Shown piece by piece: positions 27,165 through 35,576 of a stretch of DNA of 64,000 nt (its first letter is position 1; each line of letters opens with the position of its first letter). Both the position numbers and the translations under genes were made by a program. The stretch lies in the NCBI GenBank assembly GCA_002083775.1, contig MTEI01000005.1, forward strand, positions 186,001 to 250,000, read 5' to 3'. The notes beneath the pieces are model-generated. The model had not been told where the DNA came from and ran no database searches. It worked only from the letters and a program-made list of their open reading frames with translations. Origin of the DNA: Rhodoferax ferrireducens. GTDB taxonomy: Bacteria > Pseudomonadota > Gammaproteobacteria > Burkholderiales > Burkholderiaceae_C.

Positions 27165-28957
27165 CCAGCTGAAGTGGCTACCGCCTCGGCCAGCTTGATG
27201 CCATCCACCGCCGCTGACAGGATGCCTCCGGCGTAACCGGCGCCCTCCCCGCCGGGGTAAAGGCCCGCCGTGTTGATGCTCTGAAAATTGTCGCCGCGTG
27301 GCATGCGCAGCGGCGACGAGGTGCGGGTTTCCACCCCGGTCAGCACCGCATCCTCCCGGTCAAAGCCCTTGATCTTTTTGCCAAACGCGGGCAGCGCCTC
27401 GCGCAGCGCGGCAATCGCATAGTCAGGTAGCGCCCGGTGCAGGTCTCCAAGCTTGACGCCGGGTTGGTAAGACGGCAGCACGTCGCCCAGGCTGCTGGAG
27501 GCCTCACCGCGAATGAACTCGCCTACCAGTTGCCCGGGGGCCTCAAAATTGCCCCCACCCAACACAAAGGCGTTGGATTCAAGCTGGCGTTGCAGATTGA
27601 TGCCTGCCAGCGGGTGCACTGCCTGGGCGTCAAGCGCTCTTAATTCCAGAGCTTCCTGCGCATATTGCATGCCGGCTGCAGGCCCAAAAGCCTCTATAAA
27701 AGCGGCGGCATCCTGTGGGTAGTCCATCGGTTCGATGCCTACCACCAGCCCGGCGTTGGCATTGCGTTCGTTGCGTGAATACTGGCTCATGCCGTTGGTC
27801 ACCACCCGGCCCGGTTCGCTGGTGGCGGCCACCACCGTGCCGCCCGGGCACATGCAAAAGCTGTAGACGGCACGGCCGTTGCGCGCGTGGTGCACCAGTT
27901 TGTAGGCGGCAGCGCCCAGCACGGGGTTGCCGGCGTGGCGGCCCCACAGCGCGCGGTCAATCAGGCTTTGCGGGTGTTCGATGCGAAACCCCACCGAAAA
28001 CGGCTTGGCCAGCACCGCCACGCCGCGCGCGTGCAGCATGGCAAAGGTGTCGCGGGCGCTGTGGCCCAGCGCCAGCACGACCTGGTCGGCACGCAGCGTC
28101 GAGGTTTGGCCGGTGGTCTGGTCCAGCACGCGCAAGGCCCGCACTTGCCGTGTTCCGCTGGCGGTCTCCACCTCGATGTCCATCACCCGCTGCTCGAAAC
28201 GGATCTCGCCACCCAGCGCGATGATGCGTTCGCGCAGGGCTTCCACCACTTTGACCAGCTTGAAGGTGCCGATGTGCGGGTGCGCTTCCACCAAGATCTC
28301 GGGCGGCGCGCCAAAGTTGACCAACTCGGTCATCACCCGGCGGCCCAGGTGGCGCGGGTCTTTGATCTGACTCCACAGCTTGCCGTCAGAGAACGTGCCG
28401 GCACCGCCCTCACCAAACTGAACGTTGCTTTCGGGGTTGAGCACGTGTTTGCGCCACAGGCCCCAGGTGTCCTGGGTACGCTCACGCACCTTGCGGCCAC
28501 GTTCCAGCACGATCGGCCTGAAACCCATCTGCGCCAGCGTCAGCGCAGCGAACATGCCGCAGGGCCCAAAACCGACAACCACCGGGCGCACGGCCAAGTC
28601 AGCGGGTGCCGTGGCCACGAGCTGGTAGGCCATGTCAGGCGTTGGGCCAATGTGCGGGTTGCCGTGGAAGTGCGCCAATAGCGTGGCCTCCAGCCCCGGG
28701 TCTTGCAGGCGGATGTCCACAATGAACACCGCCAGCAGCTCGGCCTTGCGTGCATCGAAGCTGCGTTTGAAAACCTGCAGGCGGGCGATGGCAGCGGGGT
28801 CAATGCCCAACACTTGCGCGCCCAGGCGCTGCAGCGCCTGAAGGGGGTGCGCCACCGGAGCGCGGTCGGCATCGGTCTCGGGCGGCGCATCTGGCGCGCG
28901 ACGCACCAGCACGGGCAGGGCAGACAGGGGGAGTTTGAGTTCAGTCAGGCGAATCAT
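27161..28957 (-). CDS. FAD-dependent dehydrogenase of the COG2509 family
   Basis: A 598-residue flavoprotein of unknown substrate. After an N-terminal alpha/beta domain (RLTELKLPL ... LQVFKRSFDARK), the FAD-binding motif VVVGFGPCGMFAALTLAQMG is near residue 123 and is followed by VLERGRKVRERT. FGEGGAGTFSDGKLWSQIKDP and the C-terminal YPGGEGAGYAGGILSAAVDG are signatures of this group, often annotated as NAD(FAD)-utilising dehydrogenase. The mid-section CMCPGGTVVAA is also conserved. It is not in an obvious operon; its promoter region holds a repeat copy. Confidence 0.9.
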   Translation of the reverse strand: MIRLTELKLPLSALPVLVRRAPDAPPETDADRAPVAHPLQALQRLGAQVLGIDPAAIARLQVFKRSFDARKAELLAVFIVDIRLQDPGLEATLLAHFHGNPHIGPTPDMAYQLVATAPADLAVRPVVVGFGPCGMFAALTLAQMGFRPIVLERGRKVRERTQDTWGLWRKHVLNPESNVQFGEGGAGTFSDGKLWSQIKDPRHLGRRVMTELVNFGAPPEILVEAHPHIGTFKLVKVVEALRERIIALGGEIRFEQRVMDIEVETASGTRQVRALRVLDQTTGQTSTLRADQVVLALGHSARDTFAMLHARGVAVLAKPFSVGFRIEHPQSLIDRALWGRHAGNPVLGAAAYKLVHHARNGRAVYSFCMCPGGTVVAATSEPGRVVTNGMSQYSRNERNANAGLVVGIEPMDYPQDAAAFIEAFGPAAGMQYAQEALELRALDAQAVHPLAGINLQRQLESNAFVLGGGNFEAPGQLVGEFIRGEASSSLGDVLPSYQPGVKLGDLHRALPDYAIAALREALPAFGKKIKGFDREDAVLTGVETRTSSPLRMPRGDNFQSINTAGLYPGGEGAGYAGGILSAAVDGIKLAEAVATSAG

Positions 28958-29020
28958 GGCGGGCTCGTGTTCATCAAGCAGGGCGAAGCATGTGGGTAAT
29001 CGAGAGATATTGTTAAAAAA

Positions 29021-29063
29021 AATGCCTCCAGCCCTTTATCCATATGGGTTGACCGCTATCAAA
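29021..29063 (+). repeat. 40-nt palindromic repeat, copy 9 (between the flavoprotein gene and cysK)
   Basis: AATGCCTCCAGCCCTTTAT then ATGGGTTGACCGCTATCAAAT, moderately conserved. The rest of the 200-bp gap shows no terminator. Confidence 0.8.
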
Positions 29064-29159
29064 TATGCAAAGAACCAAAACAGGGCACAACCCTGCGTTG
29101 CGGTTCAGCCACAAAACAACCGGCTTTCCTCATTCAGGGTGGAATCATGGCCATGTCAG

Positions 29160-30077
29160 TCAGCCTGGCAAAAAGCCTTCCACCGACAGGTAACGTTCGC
29201 CGGTGTCGTAGTTGAAGCCCAGCACCGTGGCGCCCTCGGGCAGTTCGGGCAGCTTTTGCGCAATGGCCGCCAGCGTGGCACCGCTGGAAATGCCCACCAG
29301 CAGGCCTTCTTCGGTGGCACTGCGGCGGGCGAAATCACGCGCCACATCGCCGTCCACCTGAATCACGCCATCAAGCAGCTCTTTCTTGAGGTTCTTCGGG
29401 ACGAAACCCGCGCCAATGCCCTGGATCGGGTGCGGTGCTGCCGCGCCACCCGAGATGACCGGGGAGGCGGCGGGTTCTACCGCGTACACCTTGAGCTGCG
29501 GCCACCTGGCTTTGAGCACCTCGGCCACGCCCGTCAGGTGGCCACCGGTGCCCACGCCGGTGATCAGCACATCAATGCCTTCGGGAAAGTCCGCCAGAAT
29601 TTCATGCGCCGTGGTGCGTGCGTGCACAGCCGGGTTGGCCGGGTTGTCAAATTGCTGCGGCACCCAGGCCCCGGGGATGATCAGCGACAGCTCGTAGGCG
29701 CGGGCAATCGCGCCCTTCATGCCTTTTTCACGCGGCGTCAGATCGACACTGGCGCCGTAGGCCAGCATCAGGCGTCGGCGCTCAATGCTCATGCTGTCGG
29801 GCATCACCAGAATCAGTTTGTAGCCCTTGACCGCGGCCACCAATGCCAGCCCGACGCCGGTGTTGCCCGAGGTGGGCTCAATGATGGTGGCACCGGGCAG
29901 AAGGTCGCCCGACTTTTCGGCCGCCTCCACCATGGCCAGTGCAATGCGGTCTTTGATGGAGCCACCCGGGTTGGTGCGCTCGGATTTCACATACACCTGG
30001 TGGGCATCGCCAAACAGGCGGTTGATGCGGATGTGTGGCGTGTTGCCAATGGTCTGCAAGACGTTGTCGACTTTCAT
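29160..30077 (-). CDS. cysK: Cysteine synthase (O-acetylserine sulfhydrylase)
   Basis: PLP enzyme making cysteine from O-acetylserine and sulfide. The 305-residue protein has the PLP Lys in [15 protein letters not shown] near residue 42, the [11 protein letters not shown] loop near 69, the phosphate-binding [15 protein letters not shown] near 175 and [13 protein letters not shown] near 220, the last favouring CysK over CysM. A good AGGAGCC ribosome site precedes the start. It is divergent from the RNase P RNA gene, leaving about 110 bases of shared upstream DNA. Confidence 0.93.
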   Translation of the reverse strand: MKVDNVLQTIGNTPHIRINRLFGDAHQVYVKSERTNPGGSIKDRIALAMVEAAEKSGDLLPGATIIEPTSGNTGVGLALVAAVKGYKLILVMPDSMSIERRRLMLAYGASVDLTPREKGMKGAIARAYELSLIIPGAWVPQQFDNPANPAVHARTTAHEILADFPEGIDVLITGVGTGGHLTGVAEVLKARWPQLKVYAVEPAASPVISGGAAAPHPIQGIGAGFVPKNLKKELLDGVIQVDGDVARDFARRSATEEGLLVGISSGATLAAIAQKLPELPEGATVLGFNYDTGERYLSVEGFLPG

Positions 30078-30176
30078 GAAAGGCTCCTGATCGGCTCGGT
30101 CCGAGGGTGGGGAATGCGCCTATTTTGAACCAGTTGCCCAATTCCCGGGCCAGGCACGCCCGCCGCGCGTTGCCCC

Positions 30177-30182
30177 GATAAT
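30177..30182 (+). promoter_or_regulatory. -10 element of the RNase P RNA promoter
   Basis: GATAAT ends eight bases before the first base of the mature RNA, the expected spacing for a sigma-70 -10 box. No good -35 hexamer is visible in the GC-rich DNA upstream. Confidence 0.55.
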
Positions 30183-30190
30183 GCGCCCGT

Positions 30191-30540
30191 GAAGCCCGCC
30201 AGACTGCCGCTGGTGCAATTCTGGAAACAGAGCACTGGAGGAACGTCCGGACTGCATAGGGCAGCGTAGCAGCTAACAGCTGTCCACTGAAAGCTTGGCC
30301 CGCAAGGGCTGGGTATAAGGTGAGGATCAGAGCAACAGAGACGAGTCGCAGCGGGGCAACCTGGTGCGGGTGAAACGGGCAATCTCTACGCGCAGCAATA
30401 CCAAGTAGGCCAGCGTTGATGGGGCCCCCAGAGCTGGCGGGTAGGTAGCACCGAGCTGTTGGGTGACCAACAGCCCAGATTAATGGCAGTCACGCCCGGG
30501 GCAACCCGGGCGCACAGAATCCGGCTTATCGGTGGGCTTC
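30191..30540 (+). ncRNA. rnpB: RNase P RNA (M1 RNA, type A)
   Basis: The catalytic RNA that trims tRNA 5' ends. The ends GAAGCCC (30191-30197) and GGGCTTC (30534-30540) pair as helix P1. Conserved blocks are present in order: GAGGAACGTCCGGACTGCA near 30238, the GGTGAGG and AGAGACGAG segments, CAGCGGGGCAACCTG, and ACAGAATCCGGCTTATCGG close to the 3' end, which forms P4 with the first block. Total length about 350 nt fits type-A RNase P of proteobacteria. It is directly followed by a hairpin-forming repeat copy. Confidence 0.96.
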
Positions 30541-30553
30541 ACACTTTTAAAGT

Positions 30554-30595
30554 TATAGCGCTTGGCACAAGCGCTATAAGGGCTGAGGGCAGATA
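30554..30595 (-). repeat. 40-nt palindromic repeat, copy 10 (after rnpB) with a strong hairpin
   Basis: Contains TATAGCGCTTG-GCA-CAAGCGCTATA, a perfect 11-bp stem with a three-base loop, then AAGGGCTGAGGGC. The stem replaces the usual CCCTT/AAGGG stem of the family. No T-tract follows, so it is not a classic terminator but may protect or end the RNA. Confidence 0.75.
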
Positions 30596-30610
30596 TGGCC
30601 CTCAATCAGA

Positions 30611-31132
30611 TCAGCCGCGTGCCAGCAGCGATTGGCCCAGCGCAAACACCGAGTTCGGCGCGGTGGTGCGCACGGTCTGTGCCGAAGGCTTTTTGAACAC
30701 GCCGCGGTTGGGCGCGGGCTTTTGCTCGATCTTCACGCCCTTGGCCAGCTGCTCCAGCACCAGGCTGCGCAGCGTGACCGACTGCATAAACTCGGCCACC
30801 CTGGCGTTCATCGAGTCCCACAGATCCTGCGCCATGTCTTTGGCGGTGGCTTCCTCACCTTGCAGCTTGGGTGCCGGGTCTTCCACCGCGCTGATGATGT
30901 CGGCCACGGTGATGGCGTCGGTGCGGTGGCCCAGTGTGTAACCGCCGCCGGGGCCGCGGGTGCTGTGCACCAAGCCTTGCTGGCGCAGTTTGCTGAACAT
31001 CTGTTCCAGGTACGACAAAGAAATCTGCTGGCGTGCCGAAATGTCGGACAACGGCACGGGCCCGAGTTTCTCGCGCAGGGCGACGTCAATCATGGCGGTG
31101 ACGGCAAAACGACCTTTGGTACTTAAACGCAT
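30611..31132 (-). CDS. Rrf2-family regulator, IscR-like but lacking the Fe-S cysteines
   Basis: A 173-residue regulator. The start MRLSTKGRFAVTAMIDVAL, the winged-helix region LSDISARQQISLSYLEQMFSKLRQQGLV and STRGPGGGYTLG are those of IscR. In IscR the Fe-S cluster is held by Cys92, Cys98, Cys104 and His107; here the matching stretch is LQGEEATAKDMAQDLW, with no Cys at all and Asp and Gln at the last two positions. The protein ends in a longer, basic tail. ATG 31132 has AGGAG eight bases upstream; the longer frame to 31360 is rejected. It is divergent from nhaR. It may act without a cluster. Confidence 0.87.
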   Translation of the reverse strand: MRLSTKGRFAVTAMIDVALREKLGPVPLSDISARQQISLSYLEQMFSKLRQQGLVHSTRGPGGGYTLGHRTDAITVADIISAVEDPAPKLQGEEATAKDMAQDLWDSMNARVAEFMQSVTLRSLVLEQLAKGVKIEQKPAPNRGVFKKPSAQTVRTTAPNSVFALGQSLLARG

Positions 31133-31204
31133 CTTTATTACTCCTGTCAGTGTCTGTGAAAGTGACACGGTTGAAACTATAAAGTTCAACTCACTTCGCG
31201 TAAA

Positions 31205-31241
31205 TTCGTATTTAAGACATTTAAACTTCGATAAATACGAA
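31205..31241. promoter_or_regulatory. Inverted repeat in the divergent iscR-like/nhaR promoter region
   Basis: TTCGTATTTA (31205-31214) and TAAATACGAA (31232-31241) form a perfect 10-bp inverted repeat with a 17-base spacer in an AT-rich stretch, centred between the two divergent start codons. It is a good candidate binding site for either the LysR-family or the Rrf2-family product. Confidence 0.6.
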
Positions 31242-31270
31242 CAATCAACGTTGCACATGAGGTCTGGTTC

Positions 31271-32167
31271 ATGAACTTCAAGCATCTTTACTATTTTTGG
31301 GTGACGGCGCGCGCGGGTGGCATCATGCGCGCGGGTGAGCAGTTGCACACCACGCCACAAACGCTCTCAGGCCAGATTAAGCTGCTGGAAGACTGGCTGG
31401 GGCGCCCGCTGTTTCGCAAGAGCGGGCGCCAGCTGGAACTCACCGAGCACGGTCGCCTGGCACTGGGTTATGCCGACCAGATCTTCAGCCTCGGGCAAGA
31501 CCTGGAAACCGCGCTGCGCCAGACACGCAGCACGCAGAAACGGCTGGACTTTCGGGTGGGCGTGGCTGACTCGCTGTCCAAATCCATCGCTTACCGGCTG
31601 CTGGAGCCGGCGTTTGCGATTGGCCAGCCGATCAAGCTGCTGGCCAGCGAGGGCACCTTTGACGATTTGCTGGCGGCGCTGGCGCTGCACCGGCTAGATC
31701 TTGTAATTGCCGACGAGCCGATGCCGAGGCGGGTCAGCGTCAAGGCGTTCAACCATGCGCTGGGCCGCAGCGATTTGAGTTTTTTTTGCGCGCCGGGCCT
31801 TAAATCCCGCATCAAAGGCAGCTTTCCGGGCTGCCTGGATGGGCTGCCGATGCTGGTGCCTGGCCCGTCATCGTCGGTGCGGCGTCAGCTGGAAGGCTGG
31901 TTTGCCCGCCGACAACTGGCGCCGGTGGTGGTGGGTGAGTTTGACGACGCGGCGCTGATGAAAGCCTTTGGCCGTGAAGGCCAAGGTGTGTTCATGGCAC
32001 CCAGCGTGTTGGAGGACGAGACCTGCGCCCAGTTTGGCGTGGAGTGCATGGGCCGCACCGATGAACTGGTGGAAGAGTTTTACGCGGTGTCGGTGGAGCG
32101 GCGCATCACCCACCCGTGTGTGCTGGCGATTACGGATGCCGCCCGCGGCCAGCTCTTCAGTGTGTAA
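31271..32167 (+). CDS. nhaR: LysR-family transcriptional regulator, NhaR type
   Basis: A 298-residue regulator. The N-terminal helix-turn-helix is typical of NhaR: MNFKHLYYFWVTARAGGIMRAGEQLHTTPQTLSGQIKLLEDWLG, followed by LFRKSGRQLELTEHG. The rest is the LysR-type effector domain (FRVGVADSLSKSIAYRLLEP, LDLVIADEPMP). In E. coli NhaR activates the Na+/H+ antiporter gene nhaA in response to sodium; no nhaA gene is in this window, so the target here is open. It is transcribed divergently from the Rrf2-family gene. Confidence 0.9.
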   Translation: MNFKHLYYFWVTARAGGIMRAGEQLHTTPQTLSGQIKLLEDWLGRPLFRKSGRQLELTEHGRLALGYADQIFSLGQDLETALRQTRSTQKRLDFRVGVADSLSKSIAYRLLEPAFAIGQPIKLLASEGTFDDLLAALALHRLDLVIADEPMPRRVSVKAFNHALGRSDLSFFCAPGLKSRIKGSFPGCLDGLPMLVPGPSSSVRRQLEGWFARRQLAPVVVGEFDDAALMKAFGREGQGVFMAPSVLEDETCAQFGVECMGRTDELVEEFYAVSVERRITHPCVLAITDAARGQLFSV

Positions 32168-32176
32168 GTATTAAAA

Positions 32177-32213
32177 CCCCTCTAGACCTTATAAAATAAG
32201 CGTATGCCGCTAC
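32177..32213 (+). repeat. 40-nt palindromic repeat, copy 11 (diverged, over a start codon)
   Basis: CCCTCTAGACCTTAT then AAGCGTATGCCGCTAC: the left half matches the consensus and the right half is drifted. The ATG of the following gene lies inside it. Confidence 0.5.
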
Positions 32214-32752
32214 AAGAAATAAAGCACCCAGCCATTGACATCGATCTGCGTTACGCCACGCCAGACAACGTCACCGGGCAGACGATTTACCACCACGCCA
32301 TTGCCTTTTTGCACAAGGACGCGCTGGCCGCGTTGGCCCGAGCGGCCGAGTTGGCCGTGGCCCAGGGTTTTCGGCTGCGCGTGTTTGACGCCTACCGACC
32401 ATCTGCCGCGCAGTGGCGCCTGTGGGGCGCGCTGCCCAACCCGATGTTTGTGGCCGACCCGCGCATCGGCTCCATGCACACCCGGGGCGTGGCGGTCGAT
32501 CTGACGCTGAGCCAGGCAGACGGCACGCCGCTGGACATGGGCACCGCGTTTGATGAAATGACCAGCCAGTCTTGCCATGGGCGCACCGATATTTCTCTGC
32601 CGGCGCAACACAACCGGCGCCTGCTGCTGGGGGTGATGACGGCTGCTGGCTGGGCGCACCATCCGCATGAATGGTGGCACTACAACCTGCCTGACCCCAC
32701 CCGCTATCCACCGCTGAGTGACGAGGTGGAAGGTGAGGCGTTGCTCAAATAA
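32204..32752 (+). CDS. ddpX: D-alanyl-D-alanine dipeptidase (DdpX/VanX family)
   Basis: Zinc peptidase that splits the dipeptide D-Ala-D-Ala. The 182-residue protein has the family motifs in order: LRVFDAYRPSAAQWRLW near residue 58 (Arg of the active site), SMHTRGVAVDLTL near 90 (SxHxxGxAxD zinc ligands) and HPHEWWHYNL near 151 (the ExWH zinc His and catalytic Glu). DdpX in E. coli salvages D-Ala from wall turnover; VanX does so in vancomycin resistance. No vanA, vanH or ddp transport genes are nearby, so a wall-recycling role is likely. The ATG is inside a repeat copy. Confidence 0.9.
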   Translation: MPLQEIKHPAIDIDLRYATPDNVTGQTIYHHAIAFLHKDALAALARAAELAVAQGFRLRVFDAYRPSAAQWRLWGALPNPMFVADPRIGSMHTRGVAVDLTLSQADGTPLDMGTAFDEMTSQSCHGRTDISLPAQHNRRLLLGVMTAAGWAHHPHEWWHYNLPDPTRYPPLSDEVEGEALLK

Positions 32753-32755
32753 CGT

Positions 32756-33793
32756 CTAAAAGCGCTCGTGGGGCAGCAGGTAGCGCCATTGCCCCTCGGG
32801 CAGGTGGGCCAGCGTGACGCGGCCAATGCGCAGGCGCTTCATGCTCAGAATCTGCAGCCCGGCGCACTCGCACAGGTAGGCGGCGAGCCCCGGATGCGCG
32901 CCTTTGACGGCATAACGCAGCCGGGTAGAGGCCTTACTGGTGCTGTTGACACTGATTTTGACCGCTGGCAGCGCCGCGCGCGCGCTGGCTACCGGCGCGT
33001 TCAGGCGGTGCAATTGCTCGGCTGACACCTCACCCTGCACTTCGACCACGTATTCGTGTTCGATGACGGCGGCGTCTTCGGTCAGCTTGCGCAGCACCCG
33101 CCAGTCCTGCGTGAACACCACCAGTCCGCTGGCCGCCGTTTCCAGTGGCACGCTAGCGCTGAGCTTGGCCAAGTGGCGTTTGAGCACCCGCTCCGCGGAC
33201 TCGTCCTGCACCCAGTGTGCTGCGGGTTGCAGCAAGGCCTGGGCCGGTTTGGTGCGTTTGTTGGCCGTGCCCAGGGGGGCCATCGCCTCCCAGCCAGGCG
33301 GTTTGTGCAGCAGCAGCGTGACCTCACTCAGCGCCATCGGATTCGCCAGCGGGTCCACCAGCACGGTCTGGTCCAGCACCCGCACCATCGGTTCTTCCAC
33401 CACCTGACCGTTGACCTGCACCCAGCCGCCTTCGATGATCTGCTCGGCCTCGCGGCGCGAGCAGTTGACCAGCGCGGCAACGCGTTTGGCCAGGCGTTCC
33501 CCTTCCCGTTGGGGTGTCGGTGCGGGCGCGGCGGGGCGTGGTCCCATGCGTTGATTGGGACTGGGCCGCGCACGCATTTTGGGGGCGGGGCGAGTTGGTG
33601 CCGACGCTGGGATTGGGCCAGGCTTTTGGCTGCGGCTGGGCGGCTCACTGCGCGCGGGTGCCGACGCCCGCGCGGGGGCGCTGGCTGGCGGGTTTGGGGT
33701 CGCTTGGGTGTCTGGCGCAACGCGGGTCGGTACCCGCAGCGTGGGGCGTACGGGGACGGCGGGTGCGGTGCGCGAAGGGCGGGGCTGGGTCAT
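32756..33793 (-). CDS. RluF-like 23S rRNA pseudouridine synthase with an altered catalytic position
   Basis: A 345-residue protein. The first 95 residues are a Pro/Ala/Arg-rich low-complexity extension, probably RNA-binding. An S4 domain follows (GERLAKRVAALVNCSRREAEQIIEGGWVQVNG), then the RsuA/RluF-type synthase domain, ending with AGLQILSMKRLRIGRVTLAHLPEGQWRYL, the family C-terminal signature. The catalytic motif of this family is RLDxxTxGL; here the corresponding stretch reads PLETAASGLVVFT, so the catalytic Asp is replaced by Glu and the Arg by Pro. Whether it is active is unclear. It converges with ddpX with three bases between stops. Confidence 0.87.
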   Translation of the reverse strand: MTQPRPSRTAPAVPVRPTLRVPTRVAPDTQATPNPPASAPARASAPARSEPPSRSQKPGPIPASAPTRPAPKMRARPSPNQRMGPRPAAPAPTPQREGERLAKRVAALVNCSRREAEQIIEGGWVQVNGQVVEEPMVRVLDQTVLVDPLANPMALSEVTLLLHKPPGWEAMAPLGTANKRTKPAQALLQPAAHWVQDESAERVLKRHLAKLSASVPLETAASGLVVFTQDWRVLRKLTEDAAVIEHEYVVEVQGEVSAEQLHRLNAPVASARAALPAVKISVNSTSKASTRLRYAVKGAHPGLAAYLCECAGLQILSMKRLRIGRVTLAHLPEGQWRYLLPHERF

Positions 33794-33839
33794 GCGGGCA
33801 TGTTAACCCGCGAGCCCCTGCGGCGCGGACTGGCGCCGG

Positions 33840-35576
33840 TCAGTAACGAATCGGCGAGGCGATGCGCGCCAGATGTGCCAGCAGCGAGCGTTTGGCCACC
33901 GGCCACATGCGCTCGGGCACGTCGGCGTAGGCCAGTGCCAGCCAGTCGTCGGGCGTGCCGTCGGGCAGCGCTTGCATGGCGGCCATCACTTTGGCCTCAC
34001 GCTGCAGGCGGTGGTTTTTCAGGCGGGTGATGGCGGCCAGCGCTTCATCGTCTGGCCCGCCGATCACATAGCCGTGGGCCGGCAGGATGAACTTCACGCC
34101 CAGTTCAACACAACTGCACTTCAGCACATCCAGCGAGTCCAGGTAGTCATTCATGTCGCCATCGGGCGGGTCCACTACGGTGGTGCTGCCGTTCAGGATG
34201 TGGTCGCCGCTAAACAGCAGACCGTCCTGCAACAACACCAAGCACAAGTGGTTGGCGGCGTGGCCGGGGGTGTGGATCACTTGCAGGGTGTGCCCAGAGT
34301 TATATGCCAAATCGCCCTCTAGCCCTTTTGGATAAAGGGCAAGCAGCTCATGATTTGAGAGTGATCTATCGGGTGTGAAGGCGCTGGCGGCGCGTGCCGT
34401 TGGGGCACTGGGCAGGCCCAGAATGGGTGGCCCGCCGGGTGGCGTGGCACTTGTGTCACCAGCGGCGGTGCTGGCCGCCTGGCACATCGCCTGCAAGGGC
34501 CGCGCACCGGGGGAATGGTCCGGGTGCGAATGGGTACAGACAATCAAGCGGATGTCGCCACCGGCAGCGCGCCAGAGCTTGTCCAGATGCTCGGTATCGG
34601 CCGGGCCGGGGTCGATGGCGATGTAGCCGGTGCTCGGGTCGCCCACCAGGTAGCTGTTGGTGCCCGGGCCGGTCATGGCACCGGGGTTGGGCGCGGTCAG
34701 GCGCTGCACGTTTTTGAGCAATGGCACGGCGCGCTCGGTCTGCCAGTCCAGCGGGTGCACGATCTGACCATCCGGGCATACCAGCGCCAATTCGCCAAAG
34801 GCCGACTCGTGTTCCATGTAGCGCACTTCGCGCCCGGCCATCAGCCCGGCGCGCGGGCAACTGGTCCACAGCGGTTCCTCGGTTTCGGCGCAGGCGTGCA
34901 ACACAGCGGCTACGTCGCCAAAGGCCAGCAGGCGCTCCAGCGTGCGAATGGTCGGGAAAATCATGAAGAAGTTACCCGCTGCATGGCGCGCGAGCGCGTC
35001 ACCCGGGCGCAGCCAGACCGGCTCGAACTGCTCGGACTCGTCGGCTACCGGATGCTGGCCCTCAGGCATGCGCGCCACCAGAAACGGCACATCGAACCGT
35101 TTGGCCAGGTCGCGGTCGGTGATCCAGCGGGCGAGCACAAACACTTCGTCTGCCGCCAAGGTCAGGCCGCGCGCGGCGCATTGGCTGAAGAAATCGCGCT
35201 GGCGGTCCATCGCGTCAATGTCCTGCTGACCGGCCCAGCGGCCATCGGCATGACGCGCCAGCAACACACCCAGCTCCTCCAGGCTCTCGCGGATGGCGGC
35301 GATGGCCTCCGTGAGGTGGTCGTCACGCTGACCGGGGCGGCGCGTGGCCATGGGGTGGTGCAGGGCATCCGCCGCATCCACACCGCCGCCCGGAAACACA
35401 TAGGCCCCCGGCGCAAAACTGGCCGTGGCTGAGCGCCGCGTCATCAGCACCTCCAACCCATCGGCCGTGTCGCGCAGCAGCAAAACAGTGGCCGCCAAAC
35501 GGGCGGGGGCGGGTTCGCGGGCGGGGTGCAGGAGTTGGGTAGGGCGGGGCATGGGCAAATGATATCGGTACGGCAT
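33840..35576 (-). CDS. Nudix hydrolase / metallo-beta-lactamase-fold fusion protein
   Basis: A 578-residue two-domain protein. The N-terminal half is a Nudix domain: FAPGAYVFPGGGVDAADA near residue 50 and AIRESLEELGVLL near 88 (REXXEE with Gly and Leu). The C-terminal half is a metallo-beta-lactamase-fold hydrolase: PGAMTGPGTNSYLVGD near 280, THSHPDHSPGA (HxHxDH metal site) near 328, TPGHAANHLCLVL, LLFSGDHIL and PAHGYVIGG. It resembles the LACTB2-type fold. ATG 35576 or 35552 are both possible; the frame up to 35891 is not used. A repeat copy lies inside the hydrolase half (34309-34357). Substrate unknown. Confidence 0.87.
   Translation of the reverse strand: MPYRYHLPMPRPTQLLHPAREPAPARLAATVLLLRDTADGLEVLMTRRSATASFAPGAYVFPGGGVDAADALHHPMATRRPGQRDDHLTEAIAAIRESLEELGVLLARHADGRWAGQQDIDAMDRQRDFFSQCAARGLTLAADEVFVLARWITDRDLAKRFDVPFLVARMPEGQHPVADESEQFEPVWLRPGDALARHAAGNFFMIFPTIRTLERLLAFGDVAAVLHACAETEEPLWTSCPRAGLMAGREVRYMEHESAFGELALVCPDGQIVHPLDWQTERAVPLLKNVQRLTAPNPGAMTGPGTNSYLVGDPSTGYIAIDPGPADTEHLDKLWRAAGGDIRLIVCTHSHPDHSPGARPLQAMCQAASTAAGDTSATPPGGPPILGLPSAPTARAASAFTPDRSLSNHELLALYPKGLEGDLAYNSGHTLQVIHTPGHAANHLCLVLLQDGLLFSGDHILNGSTTVVDPPDGDMNDYLDSLDVLKCSCVELGVKFILPAHGYVIGGPDDEALAAITRLKNHRLQREAKVMAAMQALPDGTPDDWLALAYADVPERMWPVAKRSLLAHLARIASPIRY
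34309..34357 (+). repeat. 40-nt palindromic repeat, copy 12 (inside the Nudix/MBL gene)
   Basis: AAATCGCCCTCTAGCCCTTT then AAAGGGCAAGCAGCTCATGAT on the plus strand. The gene is on the minus strand, so the copy is read as HELLALYPKGLEGDLAY, between the DRSLSN stretch and the NSGHTLQVIHTPGH metal motif. Confidence 0.88.

Noticed and set aside
34515-35432. A 305-codon plus-strand frame opposite the Nudix/MBL gene
   Set aside because: Shadow of the minus-strand gene, which has complete Nudix and metallo-beta-lactamase motifs.
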